A DNA stretch of 64,000 nucleotides from Pseudomonadota bacterium (GCA_018261735.1 JAGTRM010000001.1:186001-250000), one strand, 5' to 3'. Positions 38,140 to 49,735 are shown, counted from the stretch's first letter. Numbers and translations are program-made. The notes: generated from the letters alone by a model not told the origin.

Positions 38140-39036
38140 TCACGCGCCCGTATTGCGCGACAGCAGCACGTCGAGAAAATCGCTGATCATCTTCGGCAAA
38201 CGCCCGCGCCGCGTGGCGGCGGCGAGCACCATGTAGGCGGTTTCGTCGCGCAAAGGGACGTAACGCACGCCTTCGATATGCACGCATTCCAGCGGTGACG
38301 GCAACAGGGCCACGCCAAACCCGGCGGCCACCAGACCGATCTGGGTGGTCGCCTCGCGCGCTTCCTGCACCACCTTCGGCTCGAACCCGGCAGAGAGGCA
38401 AAGCTGGCGTTCGTGCAGATTGAAACGCGCGCCCAGATCGTGCGGATAGGTGATGAAACCCTCGTCTTTCAGTTCGATCAGCGCAATCGATTCCTGCTGC
38501 GCCAGCGGGTGGCTCTCGTGTATGACCACGCGCAGCACATCGCGGCTGATTTCATGCAGCGCAATCCCGGCCGGCACGCCCAGCCCGGAAAAGCGCAACA
38601 GGCCGACATCCAGCCGCTCGGCCAGCAGCGCATCGTACTGTTCCGTTGAAAAAAGGCTGCTCAGCGTCAGCTCCACATCCGGATGCATCTGCCGGTAATC
38701 GTGCAGCACACGCGGAAGCAGGCTGGTGAACGGCAGCGATGCGCTGTAGCCCAGGCGCAATTCACCGATCTCGCCGCGCGCGGCGCGCTGCGCGTCTTCC
38801 ACCGCGCGCTCGGCCTCGGCAAAAACGCGACGCGTTCCGGCCAGAAAGTGCTTGCCGGCCTCGGTCAGCGCCACGCGGCGCCGGTTGCGTTCGAACAGCA
38901 CCACGCCCAGTTCCTCTTCCAGCGCCTGTATCTGCTGGCTCAGCGGCGGCTGGCCGATATGCAGGCGTTCGGCGGCGCGGGTGAAGTGCAGTTCCTCGGC
39001 CACGGCCAGGAAATAACGCAGGTGACGCAGTTCCAC
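38140..39036 (-). CDS. LysR-family transcriptional regulator (divergent from MFS gene)
   Basis: A 298-residue LTTR with the N-terminal winged HTH MELRHLRYFLAVAEELHFTRAAERL and SQQIQALEEELGVVLFER. The periplasmic-binding-like effector domain (ELRLGYSASLPFTSLLP) resembles the BenM/CatM group that senses aromatic acids. It probably controls the divergent MFS transporter through the dyad at 39042–39079. Its 3' end is two bases from the convergent MidA-type gene. Confidence 0.93.
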   Translation of the reverse strand: MELRHLRYFLAVAEELHFTRAAERLHIGQPPLSQQIQALEEELGVVLFERNRRRVALTEAGKHFLAGTRRVFAEAERAVEDAQRAARGEIGELRLGYSASLPFTSLLPRVLHDYRQMHPDVELTLSSLFSTEQYDALLAERLDVGLLRFSGLGVPAGIALHEISRDVLRVVIHESHPLAQQESIALIELKDEGFITYPHDLGARFNLHERQLCLSAGFEPKVVQEAREATTQIGLVAAGFGVALLPSPLECVHIEGVRYVPLRDETAYMVLAAATRRGRLPKMISDFLDVLLSRNTGA

Positions 39037-39041
39037 TTATA

Positions 39042-39079
39042 TCCAATACATATCAATTGATGCGCAAATATATATTGGA
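39042..39079. promoter_or_regulatory. Inverted repeat between LysR and MFS genes
   Basis: TCCAATA (39042–39048) and TATTGGA (39073–39079) form a perfect 7-bp dyad with a 24-base AT-rich centre, immediately upstream of the LysR start. Both the wide spacing and the location between divergent genes suit an LTTR operator covering two subsites. Confidence 0.6.
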
Positions 39080-39149
39080 CCACTCAATCCGCCAAGCCTA
39101 GCATTTCAGTCATCGCCCACGGCAACTGCGCCGAGATCACCCCAAAATC

Positions 39150-40442
39150 ATGTCCACACCGATAGCAACACCTTTTGACAGCACCACCAGCGTCCCTCTT
39201 TCAATACCGCAACCGCAGGCTGCTCCCGTCCGCAGCGCCAACCAGCCCCGCATCCAGACCGGCACGCGCGAATATGCCAATGTCAGCCGTTCGATGCTGA
39301 TCGGCGGCTTTGCCACCTTCGCCCTGCTCTATGGCATGCAGCCTCTAATGCCGGTTTTTGCCCGCGAGTTCCAGATTCCGCCGGCGGCGGCCAGCGGCGT
39401 GCTCTCCGCTGCCACCGGCGCGATGGCGCTCTCGCTGATCCCCGCCAGCCTGCTGGCCGACCGTTTCGGGCGCAAGGCGGTAATGAATGCCTCGCTGCTG
39501 TTTTCCGCGCTGCTGACCCTGCTTTGTGCCACGGTGGCCGATTTCCATCATCTGGTGCTTCTGCGTGCGCTGCTCGGCGTTGCACTCGCCGGGCTGCCGG
39601 CAGTGGCCATGGCGTATCTGAGCGAAGAGATCGATCCGGATGTGCTCGGCCGCGCCATCGGTCTGTACATTGCCGGCAACGCGGTCGGCGGCATGTTCGG
39701 GCGTTTTGCCATGGCCATTCTTTCCGACTATTTGTCCTGGCGCACGACGACGCTGGTGCTCGGCTCCGTCGGCCTGCTGGCGGCGTTCGAGTTCTGGCGC
39801 AGCCTGCCGGTCTCGCAGCATTTCCGGCCCTCGGGCGTCACCGTCAAGCGCATGATGGTCGCCACCCGCAATCATTTTTCCGATGCCGGCCTGCCTTGGC
39901 TGTTTCTCACCGGCTTCATCCTGATGGGCTGTTTTGTCAGCCTGTTCAACTACCTGGCCTTTCGCCTCGCCGCCGCGCCGTTTTCCTACAGCCAGAGCCA
40001 TATCAGCGTTATCTATTCGCTCAACGCCGCCGGCATCTTTGCCGCAGGCTGGGCCGGCACGCTCGCGGACCGTTTAGGCCGGCGCAACGTGCTGTGGATC
40101 ATGCTGCTTTGCATGTTGCTGGGCGCGCTGATCACGCTGGTCGACTCGATCGCACTGATTTATCTCGGCACCGCCATCCTGTCCTTTGGTTTCTTTGGCG
40201 GGCATTCGATCGCCAGCAGCTGGCTGGGCTTTCGCGCGCTGCGAAACAAGTCGCTGGCCACCGCGCTGTACCTGAGCATTTACTACCTGGGTGCGAGTTG
40301 CCTCGGCACTATCACCGGCTTCATGTGGAGTTTCGGCCAGTGGAATGGCGTCGTGGCACTGCTCGGCACGTTGCTGGTCGCGGGCTTTGCCATCGCGATG
40401 AAACTGCGCAAGCTCGCGCCGCGCCTGCCCGTCGCAAACTGA
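39150..40442 (+). CDS. MFS transporter (YnfM-like drug/metabolite exporter)
   Basis: A 430-residue, twelve-span major facilitator with a ~45-residue polar N-terminal extension. The MFS loop 2–3 motif reads LLADRFGRKAV and the matching loop 8–9 motif TLADRLGRRNV. LLRALLGVALAGLPAVAMAYLSEEI is the motif region of spans 4–5. Overall it is most like the YnfM/arabinose-efflux type group. The substrate is unknown; the divergent LysR suggests induction by a small acid. Confidence 0.88.
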   Translation: MSTPIATPFDSTTSVPLSIPQPQAAPVRSANQPRIQTGTREYANVSRSMLIGGFATFALLYGMQPLMPVFAREFQIPPAAASGVLSAATGAMALSLIPASLLADRFGRKAVMNASLLFSALLTLLCATVADFHHLVLLRALLGVALAGLPAVAMAYLSEEIDPDVLGRAIGLYIAGNAVGGMFGRFAMAILSDYLSWRTTTLVLGSVGLLAAFEFWRSLPVSQHFRPSGVTVKRMMVATRNHFSDAGLPWLFLTGFILMGCFVSLFNYLAFRLAAAPFSYSQSHISVIYSLNAAGIFAAGWAGTLADRLGRRNVLWIMLLCMLLGALITLVDSIALIYLGTAILSFGFFGGHSIASSWLGFRALRNKSLATALYLSIYYLGASCLGTITGFMWSFGQWNGVVALLGTLLVAGFAIAMKLRKLAPRLPVAN

Positions 40443-40457
40443 CCCGAGGCAGTGGGG

Positions 40458-40486
40458 TAGTCAATTGCCCACTGCCGGGTTATGAT
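40458..40486 (+). promoter_or_regulatory. Likely promoter of the gcv operon
   Basis: TAGTCA (40458–40463) and TATGAT (40481–40486) are separated by 17 bases, and transcription would begin just ahead of the glycine riboswitch. Inferred from hexamers and position. Confidence 0.5.
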
Positions 40487-40502
40487 TTAAAAACACTCAA
40501 GG

Positions 40503-40738
40503 CTCTCCCGGGAGAGCGCGGAGCGAGAAATTCGCTGACCGCCGCCGAAGGCGTAATTCCCATAATCGCTCAGGCAAACGAACCGGAAGAACCTGGCCGC
40601 AAAGGCCACACCGATCTGGAGAGAGGCAGTTTTCGAGCTGCCCACCGAAGGGGCACCCGGCACCGTGAGCCGGAAACTCTCAGGTAAAGAGGACAGAGGG
40701 ACGGTTGACAGCTTTGGCTGTCGGCTGTCCTTTTTTTC
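40503..40738 (+). promoter_or_regulatory. Tandem glycine riboswitch with terminator expression platform
   Basis: Two glycine aptamers lie in series. Aptamer 1 includes GGGAGAGCGCGGAGCG, CGCCGAAGGCG and GCTCAGGCAAA. Aptamer 2 has the textbook elements CTGGAGAG, CACCGAAGGGGCA, CTCTCAGGTAAA and GGACAGAGGG. Directly after it, GACAGC-TTTG-GCTGTC and an outer GGACAG/CTGTCC pairing form a hairpin followed by seven T's (ending near 40738). The GGACAG strand is used by either the aptamer 2 P1 stem or the terminator. Glycine binding should therefore prevent termination and switch gcvTHP on. Confidence 0.93.
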
Positions 40739-40755
40739 GTCCAAGGATCAAGCAA

Positions 40756-41877
40756 ATGACCGACTCCCTGCTCCAGACCGCCCTTCATGGCCTGCACACC
40801 GAACTGGGTGCGCGCATGGTGCCCTTCGCCGGTTACAGCATGCCGGTGCAATACCCGGCCGGCGTACTCAAGGAACACCTGCATACCCGCGCCCAGGCTG
40901 GCCTCTTCGATGTTTCGCACATGGGCCAGCTGCGCTTGTGGGGCGTCAACGCCGCTGTGGCGCTTGAAACCCTGGTGCCGGTTGATCTCATCGACCTGCC
41001 CGTCGGCCAGCAGCGCTATGCCTTCTTCACCAACGCCACCGGCGGCATCCTCGACGACCTGATGATCACCAATGCCGGCGATCACCTGTTCGTCGTGATC
41101 AACGCCGCCTGCAAGGCGCAGGATATCGCCCATCTGCGCACCCACATCGGCGCGCGCTGCCACATCGAGGTGCTGCCCGAGCATGCGCTGCTCGCGCTGC
41201 AAGGACCGGCCGCGGCCACCGTGCTGGCCCGGATGGCGCCGAAAACGGATTTTGCCGGCTGGACCTTCATGACAGCGCGCACCGTGCTGCTCGCCGGCGT
41301 GGAATGCTGCGTGACCCGCTCCGGTTATACCGGCGAAGACGGCTTCGAGATTTCGATTCCCAACAGCCACGCCGAGCAACTCGCCCGCGCGCTGCTCGCC
41401 CACGAAGAAGTCGCGCCGATTGGCCTCGGTGCGCGCGATTCGCTGCGCCTTGAGGCCGGGCTGTGCCTCTACGGCCACGATCTCGATACCGACACCAGCC
41501 CGGTCGAAGCAGGGCTGACTTGGGCGATCTCCAAGGCCCGCCGCGTCGGCGGCATCCGCGAAGGCGGCTTCCCCGGCGAAGACCGCATCCTGGCCGAAAT
41601 CGTCCAGGGCACCTCGCGCAAGCGCGTCGGCCTCGTCGGGCTGGAGCGCACACCGGTGCGCGAAGGCAGCGAGATCACCAACCTCGCCGGCGAGACCATC
41701 GGCACCATCTGCAGCGGCGGCTTCGCGCCCAGCCGCAACGGTGTGGTCGCGATGGCCTACCTGCCCAGCGAATACACCGCCGACAGCGCGGAAGTGCTGG
41801 CGCTGGTGCGCGGCAAGCCGGTGCGCATGCAAGTCTGCAAGATGCCGTTTGTACCGCAGCGCTACTACCGCGGATAA
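40756..41877 (+). CDS. gcvT: Glycine cleavage T-protein (aminomethyltransferase)
   Basis: GcvT transfers the methylene group from aminomethyl-lipoyl H-protein to tetrahydrofolate, releasing ammonia. It has 373 residues from the ATG at 40756 (AAGGATC upstream). Family motifs include LGARMVPFAGYSMPVQY, FDVSHMGQLRL, NAACKAQDI, CVTRSGYTGEDGFEI, LGARDSLRLEAGLCLYGHD and the C-terminal domain GTICSGGFAPS. It is the first gene after the glycine riboswitch. Confidence 0.97.
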   Translation: MTDSLLQTALHGLHTELGARMVPFAGYSMPVQYPAGVLKEHLHTRAQAGLFDVSHMGQLRLWGVNAAVALETLVPVDLIDLPVGQQRYAFFTNATGGILDDLMITNAGDHLFVVINAACKAQDIAHLRTHIGARCHIEVLPEHALLALQGPAAATVLARMAPKTDFAGWTFMTARTVLLAGVECCVTRSGYTGEDGFEISIPNSHAEQLARALLAHEEVAPIGLGARDSLRLEAGLCLYGHDLDTDTSPVEAGLTWAISKARRVGGIREGGFPGEDRILAEIVQGTSRKRVGLVGLERTPVREGSEITNLAGETIGTICSGGFAPSRNGVVAMAYLPSEYTADSAEVLALVRGKPVRMQVCKMPFVPQRYYRG

Positions 41878-41993
41878 AATCACCCGCCCTGCGCTCAGGC
41901 TCGGGGCGAATTCTCACGAAATTCCGGGTTCATTGTTAGGCGCTGTTGCCATCAGGAATGAACACCACAACCCAACATCACAAAGGAAATCCC

Positions 41994-42356
41994 ATGAAAT
42001 ACACTCCCGACCACGAATGGCTGCGCGTTGAAACCGACGGCACTGTCACCATCGGCATCACCCATCACGCGCAGGATGCGCTGGGCGATCTGGTCTTCGT
42101 CGAGCTGCCTGCCGTGGGCAAGCATTTCGCCAAGGACGAGCCGACTTGCGTGATCGAATCGGTCAAGGCCGCGGGCGACGTGAAGATGCCGATCGCCGGC
42201 ACGATCCTCTCCGTCAACGCCGCGCTAGCCGATTCCCCGGAAAAAGTGAACGAGGATGCCGAAGGCGAAGGCTGGTTCATCAAGGTGCAGCCGGACAATC
42301 TGGCCGACGCCGACGCCCTGCTCGACGAAGCCGCCTACAAAGCCCTGCTCGACTGA
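41994..42356 (+). CDS. gcvH: Glycine cleavage H-protein
   Basis: A 120-residue lipoyl carrier that shuttles the aminomethyl intermediate between GcvP and GcvT. The lipoylation site is Lys58 in IESVKAAGD. The hallmarks YTPDHEWLR and [21 protein letters not shown] strands are present. The start ATG at 41994 has AAAGGAAA upstream. It sits 116 bases after gcvT and 67 bases before gcvP. Confidence 0.97.
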   Translation: MKYTPDHEWLRVETDGTVTIGITHHAQDALGDLVFVELPAVGKHFAKDEPTCVIESVKAAGDVKMPIAGTILSVNAALADSPEKVNEDAEGEGWFIKVQPDNLADADALLDEAAYKALLD

Positions 42357-42423
42357 TAACAAGAAAACAGCACCCGGCGGCAGCCATGGCGCGCCGCTGG
42401 CGTGCATGCACTGGAGAAACACG

Positions 42424-45270
<2,847 letters not shown>

Positions 45271-45337
45271 GGATGGGAAATAAAGCTTGCCGGCTGGTAT
45301 CCAAGCCTCACGGGCAACTTTGAAGCGGTATCGAAAT

Positions 45338-45371
45338 GAAAAATGCCCACGGAATCCGTGGGCATTTTTTT
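45338..45371 (+). terminator. Terminator of the gcv operon
   Basis: A perfect, almost loop-less palindrome (AATGCCCACGGA / TCCGTGGGCATT) flanked by A's and followed by seven T's, 68 bases after gcvP. Confidence 0.93.
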
Positions 45372-45422
45372 ACATCCGCCGGGGCGGATGGGGATGTTGG
45401 GTATGTGCCCGAAGTGACGTTC

Positions 45423-45532
45423 GTAGGGTGTGAAACGCGTAGCGTTGCGCACCAAATCAGCGATTCAAATGAATAGCCAAGAGAGAGAGAACCCTTGTTC
45501 CGCGTGCGCAAATCAGGATTTGTGCACCCTAC
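45423..45532. repeat. GTAG-headed REP doublet (REPIN-like) A
   Basis: The element begins GTAGGGTG and ends CACCCTAC, so a GTAG head occurs at each end in inverted orientation. Each head is followed by its own imperfect hairpin: GGTGTGAAACGC/GCGTTGCGCACC on the left, GTGCGCAAAT/ATTTGTGCAC on the right. A GTAG tetranucleotide plus palindrome is the hallmark of REP sequences mobilised by RAYT transposases, and an inverted pair of them is a REPIN. No RAYT gene is in this window. Confidence 0.7.
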
Positions 45533-46160
45533 CGGGCTGAAAACGCATTGAGATAATGGGCAGCTCATCCTTTAGGTTGATGCCTGGGGCGTACTTTTGT
45601 AGAAGCCAAGGAAGTATGAAGTTACGAAAATCCATGCATTCAGCAGCAATTAAATCGAAGTTGAAGGATAGCCCACCAACACTGAGCGCTACTCTGCTGA
45701 CCCATCTTTGTTCGACAGTATCGAAGACGAGACCGGCGTAGTGAGTTTCACCAACCTGGGCTCCTGCTAATGCCATGTGTGTGAGCTGAGGGTCGTTTGG
45801 ATCAACCCAAGCCAAGCTACCCCAAGCCGGAAAGGTGTTCCCGGGCCTCTTAGACAGCTCACCACGAAGATGCTGGATGTAGTGGCGAAATGATTCGGCA
45901 ACTTCTGTTGAAGTCAAAAACTTCCGCATTTCTGAAGTCTTTGAGCTGAGTCCAGGCACCGCCTGTGCTACCTCGCGGATTCGATGCACAGTGTCGACAA
46001 ATGACCAAGCTCGCCAGAACACCGCTGGGAGCAACTCCTTCTCTGACAATAAGCGTGAGCAGGCGTCGTAAAGCTCTGAGTCGATTTGCTCTATAACAGC
46101 GAAAGACATTGAGAGGCCGTCTAGGCATCGAACAAGGCGAGTGTCGTTTGTTGCGTGCAT
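45513..46160 (-). CDS. Unknown protein encoded between two REP doublets
   Basis: A 215-residue soluble protein from the ATG at 46160 (AGGTG just upstream); a later ATG at 46109 is possible. The N-terminal part is helical (MSFAVIEQIDSELYDACSRL, LLPAVFWRAWSFVDTVHRIR). The C-terminal part is β-rich (THYAGLVFDTVEQRWVSRVAL, FNFDLIAAECMDFRNFILPWL). No family recognised. GC is visibly lower than in neighbours. The last residues (GRVHKS) and the stop codon are encoded by the REP element, so the natural C-terminus may have been altered by insertion. Confidence 0.65.
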   Translation of the reverse strand: MHATNDTRLVRCLDGLSMSFAVIEQIDSELYDACSRLLSEKELLPAVFWRAWSFVDTVHRIREVAQAVPGLSSKTSEMRKFLTSTEVAESFRHYIQHLRGELSKRPGNTFPAWGSLAWVDPNDPQLTHMALAGAQVGETHYAGLVFDTVEQRWVSRVALSVGGLSFNFDLIAAECMDFRNFILPWLLQKYAPGINLKDELPIISMRFQPGRVHKS

Positions 46161-46211
46161 GCGGCACCTAAACGTGATGTCGACACCACATGGTGTCATA
46201 AAAAATAGCGC

Positions 46212-46331
46212 GTAGGGCGTAATAAGCGCAGCGCATTGCGCCGCATGTGCAATCTTGATTTGCACACATCCGGCGCAATTTGCCCCCGAAGGAAATCCCC
46301 TTAAGGGACGCGTTGCTAATTGCCGCCCTAC
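46212..46331. repeat. GTAG-headed REP doublet (REPIN-like) B
   Basis: It starts GTAGGGCG and ends CGCCCTAC, with internal hairpin-forming segments (GGCGTAATAAGCGC facing GCATTGCGCC, and TGTGCAATC facing GATTTGCACA). Size (120 bases) and organisation match the doublet at 45423–45532. Together the two elements bracket the unknown gene at 45513–46160. Confidence 0.65.
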
Positions 46332-46405
46332 AAAACCTGCCGTTTGTGGCCGACAGCAGCCTCCCCGGGAAGCCAATTCACGCCCAGGGAGTCGAGAGCA
46401 GCCGT

Positions 46406-47311
46406 CTACTGCATGCTTTCCTCGTGTATGCACGTCAATTGCCTTGCCAGGAACTCGATGAACACCGAGACCTTGGCCGGCAAGTGGGTCCGCTCGGGAT
46501 AAACGGCGTAAATGTTTTCCTCGGGCAACGACCAGTCGGGCAAAACTTGCTGCAAGAGCCCGGAGCGGATGAAGCGCTTGATGTACCAATCGCGCCGGAT
46601 CAGGATACCGTGCCCCATCAAGGCCCAAGTCAGCATGGCTTCCCCGTCATTGCTGCTGAGCGCTCCCTTAACTTTTACCAACTCCTGCTCGCCGCCCCGG
46701 GTGAGCAGCCACGCGCCGGCATTTCCCTCGCCCTGCTGCACCAGGCATTGGTGCCGCAGCAAATCTTTGGGCTCACGCAGTTCCCCGGCCTCACGAAGAT
46801 AAATCGGCGATGCGCACAATATCCGTTTGCAGGGTGCGATCTTGCGGGCGATCAGTCGGGAATCGGGCGGCACGCCAAAGCGTATCGAGACATCGAACGC
46901 TTTTTCGATCAGATCGATCGGGTTATCGGTTAACTCCAGTTGCACGTCGACATCGGGATAAAGCCGGCAAAACTCGGAAATCAATGGCGAAATTCGGTAG
47001 CGCCCGAAAGCCTGCGGCGCGTTGACCCGCAACAATCCCTTGGCCTGCGTCCTGCTGCTGGCGATCAACTGGTTCAGGTCCTTGATTTCCGCCAGCAGTT
47101 GGGCGCCGCGGGAAAAGTAGATCTCCCCTTCATGCGTGGGGCTCAGCTTGCGCGTCGAGCGGTTCAATAGGCGAACACCCAGTTTCTTTTCCAGCTTGGT
47201 CAGACGGATGCTGACAGCGGAAGGCGTGATGTTTCGATCTCTAGCCAGCGCAGTCAGGCTGCCGTGTTGGACCAGTTGCACGAAGAAAGCGAGATCCTCG
47301 AAGGAATCCAT
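46406..47311 (-). CDS. LysR-family transcriptional regulator (divergent from tannase gene)
   Basis: A 301-residue LTTR of the CrgA/DsdC-like group. It has an N-terminal HTH (MDSFEDLAFFVQLVQHGSLTA, ITPSAVSIRLTKLEKKLGVRLL) and an effector domain starting GLLRVNAPQAFGRY. It is transcribed away from the tannase-family gene, with a long shared dyad between them, so it is the likely regulator of that gene. Confidence 0.92.
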   Translation of the reverse strand: MDSFEDLAFFVQLVQHGSLTALARDRNITPSAVSIRLTKLEKKLGVRLLNRSTRKLSPTHEGEIYFSRGAQLLAEIKDLNQLIASSRTQAKGLLRVNAPQAFGRYRISPLISEFCRLYPDVDVQLELTDNPIDLIEKAFDVSIRFGVPPDSRLIARKIAPCKRILCASPIYLREAGELREPKDLLRHQCLVQQGEGNAGAWLLTRGGEQELVKVKGALSSNDGEAMLTWALMGHGILIRRDWYIKRFIRSGLLQQVLPDWSLPEENIYAVYPERTHLPAKVSVFIEFLARQLTCIHEESMQ

Positions 47312-47335
47312 TTGTTAATTTTTCTAATGAATGTA

Positions 47336-47386
47336 GTGAATGCAATTGTATTACTTAAAACTTCAGCCCCGATACAATTCATTCAC
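47336..47386. promoter_or_regulatory. Long inverted repeat between LysR and tannase genes
   Basis: GTGAATGCAATTGTAT (47336–47351) and ATACAATTCATTCAC (47372–47386) are inverted copies differing by a single inserted base, separated by 20 bases. The spacing puts the half-sites on nearly the same DNA face and suits an LTTR tetramer. Seen directly; the role as operator is inferred from position. Confidence 0.7.
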
Positions 47387-47430
47387 GCTCAAGGCATTGA
47401 TTTCATTTACCCCAGAAAGGCTTCTCAGAC

Positions 47431-49203
47431 ATGAAACAGAACCCCTCCCCCAAGATTGGAATACCCCGCTTGGCGGGCCTACTCGCCCTTTCGGCGCTGG
47501 CCCTGGGTGGCTGCAGCACGGTGTGGCCCGGCAACCCGGTCGCCCCGCAAGCCGCCGTCGGAGCCGTTGCCGCGCAATCGTGCGAATCCCTCGCCGCCGG
47601 TTTTTCCTATCCGGGCACATCCGTGACGGCACTGGAGAAAATCGCAGCCGGCCAGGTCAAACGCCCCGGCATTACCGAGACGATTCCGGAACATTGCGTC
47701 GTGACCGGCAAAATGAACGAGCGTATCAGCCCGGTGGACGGCAAAAAGTACGCCATCGGCTTCGAGATGCGCCTGCCCACGCAGTGGAATGGCCGTTTCT
47801 TCTACCAGGCCAATGGCGGCCTGGATGGCATGCGAACGCCGGCCTTTGGCGAGATTCTCGGCGGCGGCCCGCGCAGCAATGCCTTGACCAAAGGCTTTGC
47901 AGTGATCAGCTCCGATGCCGGCCATGCCATGGATAGCAGCACGCCGATTGGTGGCGGAACATTCGGCCTTGATCCGCAAGCGCGTCTGGATTACGGCTAT
48001 AACGCGGTGGCACAACTGACGCCGATGGCCAAGGCACTGATCAAGACCTACTACGGCAAGCGCCCGGACAAATCGTATATCGTCGGCACTTCCAACGGCG
48101 GGCGCCACGCCATGGTTGCCGCAGCTAGGGATTCCGGGGAATACGATGGTGTGCTGGCAACCGCGCCGGGTTACAACCTGCCACGCGCGGCAGTCGCCCA
48201 GCTCTGGGATGCGCAGCAGTTTGCCAAAGCCGCACAGAAGGACAGCAAGACCGGGCGCCCGAACCTGGAAACCAGCTTCACGCCGGCCGATCTGGCGCTG
48301 GTATCCCAAAAGGTACTGGAGCGCTGCGATGCGCTGGATGGCTTGCGCGATGGCATCGTGTCCGATCTGATCGCGTGCCAGCGTAGTTTTGACCTGATGC
48401 GTGATGTGCCGACTTGCGACAAGGCCAACGGCAGCTGCCTGACCGCCACCCAGAAGGCTTCGCTGGCTGCGGTGTATGCCGGCCCCAAAACCCGGGACGG
48501 ACAGCCGTTCTATATCGGCAAGGCCTGGGACCCCGGCCTCGCCGGCAAGGACTGGCGCACCTGGAAATTTGTGAATGCGGTGGGTCCGCGCGATGCCGTG
48601 GCGGCGGCTTTCGTTTTCACGACGCCGCCGGTATCGCCCGCCAAACTGACCGGCGCCGGCACCAGTCTGCTCGATTACGCGCTGGGCTTCGATCTGGATA
48701 CGGATGGGCAGAAGATTTTTGCTACGGATAGTGTGTATACCCAATCCGCGATCGACTTCATGTTGCCGCCCGCTGCCACGTCGATGAGCAAGTTCGTTGC
48801 CCGCGGCGGCAAATTGATCGTCGCGCATGGCGCAAGCGATCCGGTGTTTTCGGCACTGGATACCGTTCGCTGGTATGAGGGCTTCAGGGCCGTGCACGGC
48901 CAGGCGACTGAAGCCAGCGCGCGCTTTTACCTCGTTCCCGGAATGAACCACAGCCGCAACGGCATCGCCACCGACCAGTTCGACATGGTGGAAGCCCTCG
49001 TGGCCTGGGTAGAAAAAGGGCAGGCGCCACGAGCCATCGTGGCCAGTGCGCGCGGCGCGGCATCCAACTTGCCCAATCCGGAAGTCCCGGCGAACTGGGC
49101 ATCCAACCGTACCCGCCTGCTGTGCCCCTACCCTGCCGTGGCGAAGTACAACGGCAGCGGTTCGACTGAAGATGCATCCAACTTCAGCTGCACGAGCAAC
49201 TGA
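47431..49203 (+). CDS. Tannase/feruloyl esterase-family lipoprotein
   Basis: An α/β-hydrolase that cleaves ester bonds of gallate or hydroxycinnamate esters. The 590-residue precursor has a lipoprotein signal (LLALSALALGGC; Cys28), so it is probably attached to the outer membrane. The nucleophile motif GTSNGG has Ser221. HGASDPVFS carries the acid and PGMNHS the His. Many Cys residues in the lid region (DVPTCDKANGSC) fit the family's disulfides. The LysR neighbour suggests induction by an aromatic acid. Confidence 0.88.
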   Translation: MKQNPSPKIGIPRLAGLLALSALALGGCSTVWPGNPVAPQAAVGAVAAQSCESLAAGFSYPGTSVTALEKIAAGQVKRPGITETIPEHCVVTGKMNERISPVDGKKYAIGFEMRLPTQWNGRFFYQANGGLDGMRTPAFGEILGGGPRSNALTKGFAVISSDAGHAMDSSTPIGGGTFGLDPQARLDYGYNAVAQLTPMAKALIKTYYGKRPDKSYIVGTSNGGRHAMVAAARDSGEYDGVLATAPGYNLPRAAVAQLWDAQQFAKAAQKDSKTGRPNLETSFTPADLALVSQKVLERCDALDGLRDGIVSDLIACQRSFDLMRDVPTCDKANGSCLTATQKASLAAVYAGPKTRDGQPFYIGKAWDPGLAGKDWRTWKFVNAVGPRDAVAAAFVFTTPPVSPAKLTGAGTSLLDYALGFDLDTDGQKIFATDSVYTQSAIDFMLPPAATSMSKFVARGGKLIVAHGASDPVFSALDTVRWYEGFRAVHGQATEASARFYLVPGMNHSRNGIATDQFDMVEALVAWVEKGQAPRAIVASARGAASNLPNPEVPANWASNRTRLLCPYPAVAKYNGSGSTEDASNFSCTSN

Positions 49204-49221
49204 TCAAACACCGACCAGCAA

Positions 49222-49259
49222 AAACAAAACCGCCGGTGATGAGCCGGCGGTTTTGTTTA
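49222..49259. terminator. Bidirectional terminator between tannase and ubiK
   Basis: A 15-bp stem (AAACAAAACCGCCGG / CCGGCGGTTTTGTTT) with a 7-base loop, 18 bases after the tannase stop and 13 bases from the convergent ubiK stop. A/T tails on both sides suit both directions. Confidence 0.9.
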
Positions 49260-49272
49260 TTCAAGGAACGAG

Positions 49273-49533
49273 TCACATCGAGTCTTGCGGGTTGTTCCCG
49301 TTCAGCTTGCCTTCGAGTTCGGCCACGCGGTTTTCCAACTCGGCCAGTTTTTCACGCGATTTGAGCAATACCTGCTGCTGGATCTCGAATTCCTCACGGG
49401 TAACCAAATCGAGCTTGCTGAAGGCGCTAGCCATCATGGCGCGCACGTTTTTTTCCACGTCCTTGGCCGGGCTTGCCGCAATGGCCTCGCTGATCTTGCT
49501 GGCGATCTCGTCAAAAATCTTTTCTTTCAGCAT
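49273..49533 (-). CDS. ubiK: BMFP/UbiK family accessory protein
   Basis: An 86-residue protein with an N-terminal amphipathic region (FDEIASKISEAIAAS) and a C-terminal coiled coil (LLKSREKLAELENRVAELEGKL). This is the layout of the DUF526/YqiC family. UbiK helps aerobic ubiquinone biosynthesis by assisting the Ubi complex and lipid access. It lies divergent from argS, as in many betaproteobacteria. Confidence 0.88.
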   Translation of the reverse strand: MLKEKIFDEIASKISEAIAASPAKDVEKNVRAMMASAFSKLDLVTREEFEIQQQVLLKSREKLAELENRVAELEGKLNGNNPQDSM

Positions 49534-49735
49534 TGCGGTCTCCTTGTTATCAGGTTGATGGAATGAGTCACAGTTCCAGTTTAGCAGAAAGCCTGACAGG
49601 CTGGCTCGGGTATGCCCTCAAGCGCCGGAGCGGAATTTTTGCAGTTCGCCCGCTGCCGGCCGCCGGCACAAGCTGCACAGTGCGGTCAAGCACCGTATAA
49701 TCCGCCGATTATCCAACGCACAAGCCAGCCGCAAC

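Noticed and set aside
45271..45422. Hairpin CATCCGCC/GGCGGATG after the gcv terminator as a third REP element
   Set aside because: It lacks a GTAG head and a partner; most likely a chance palindrome.
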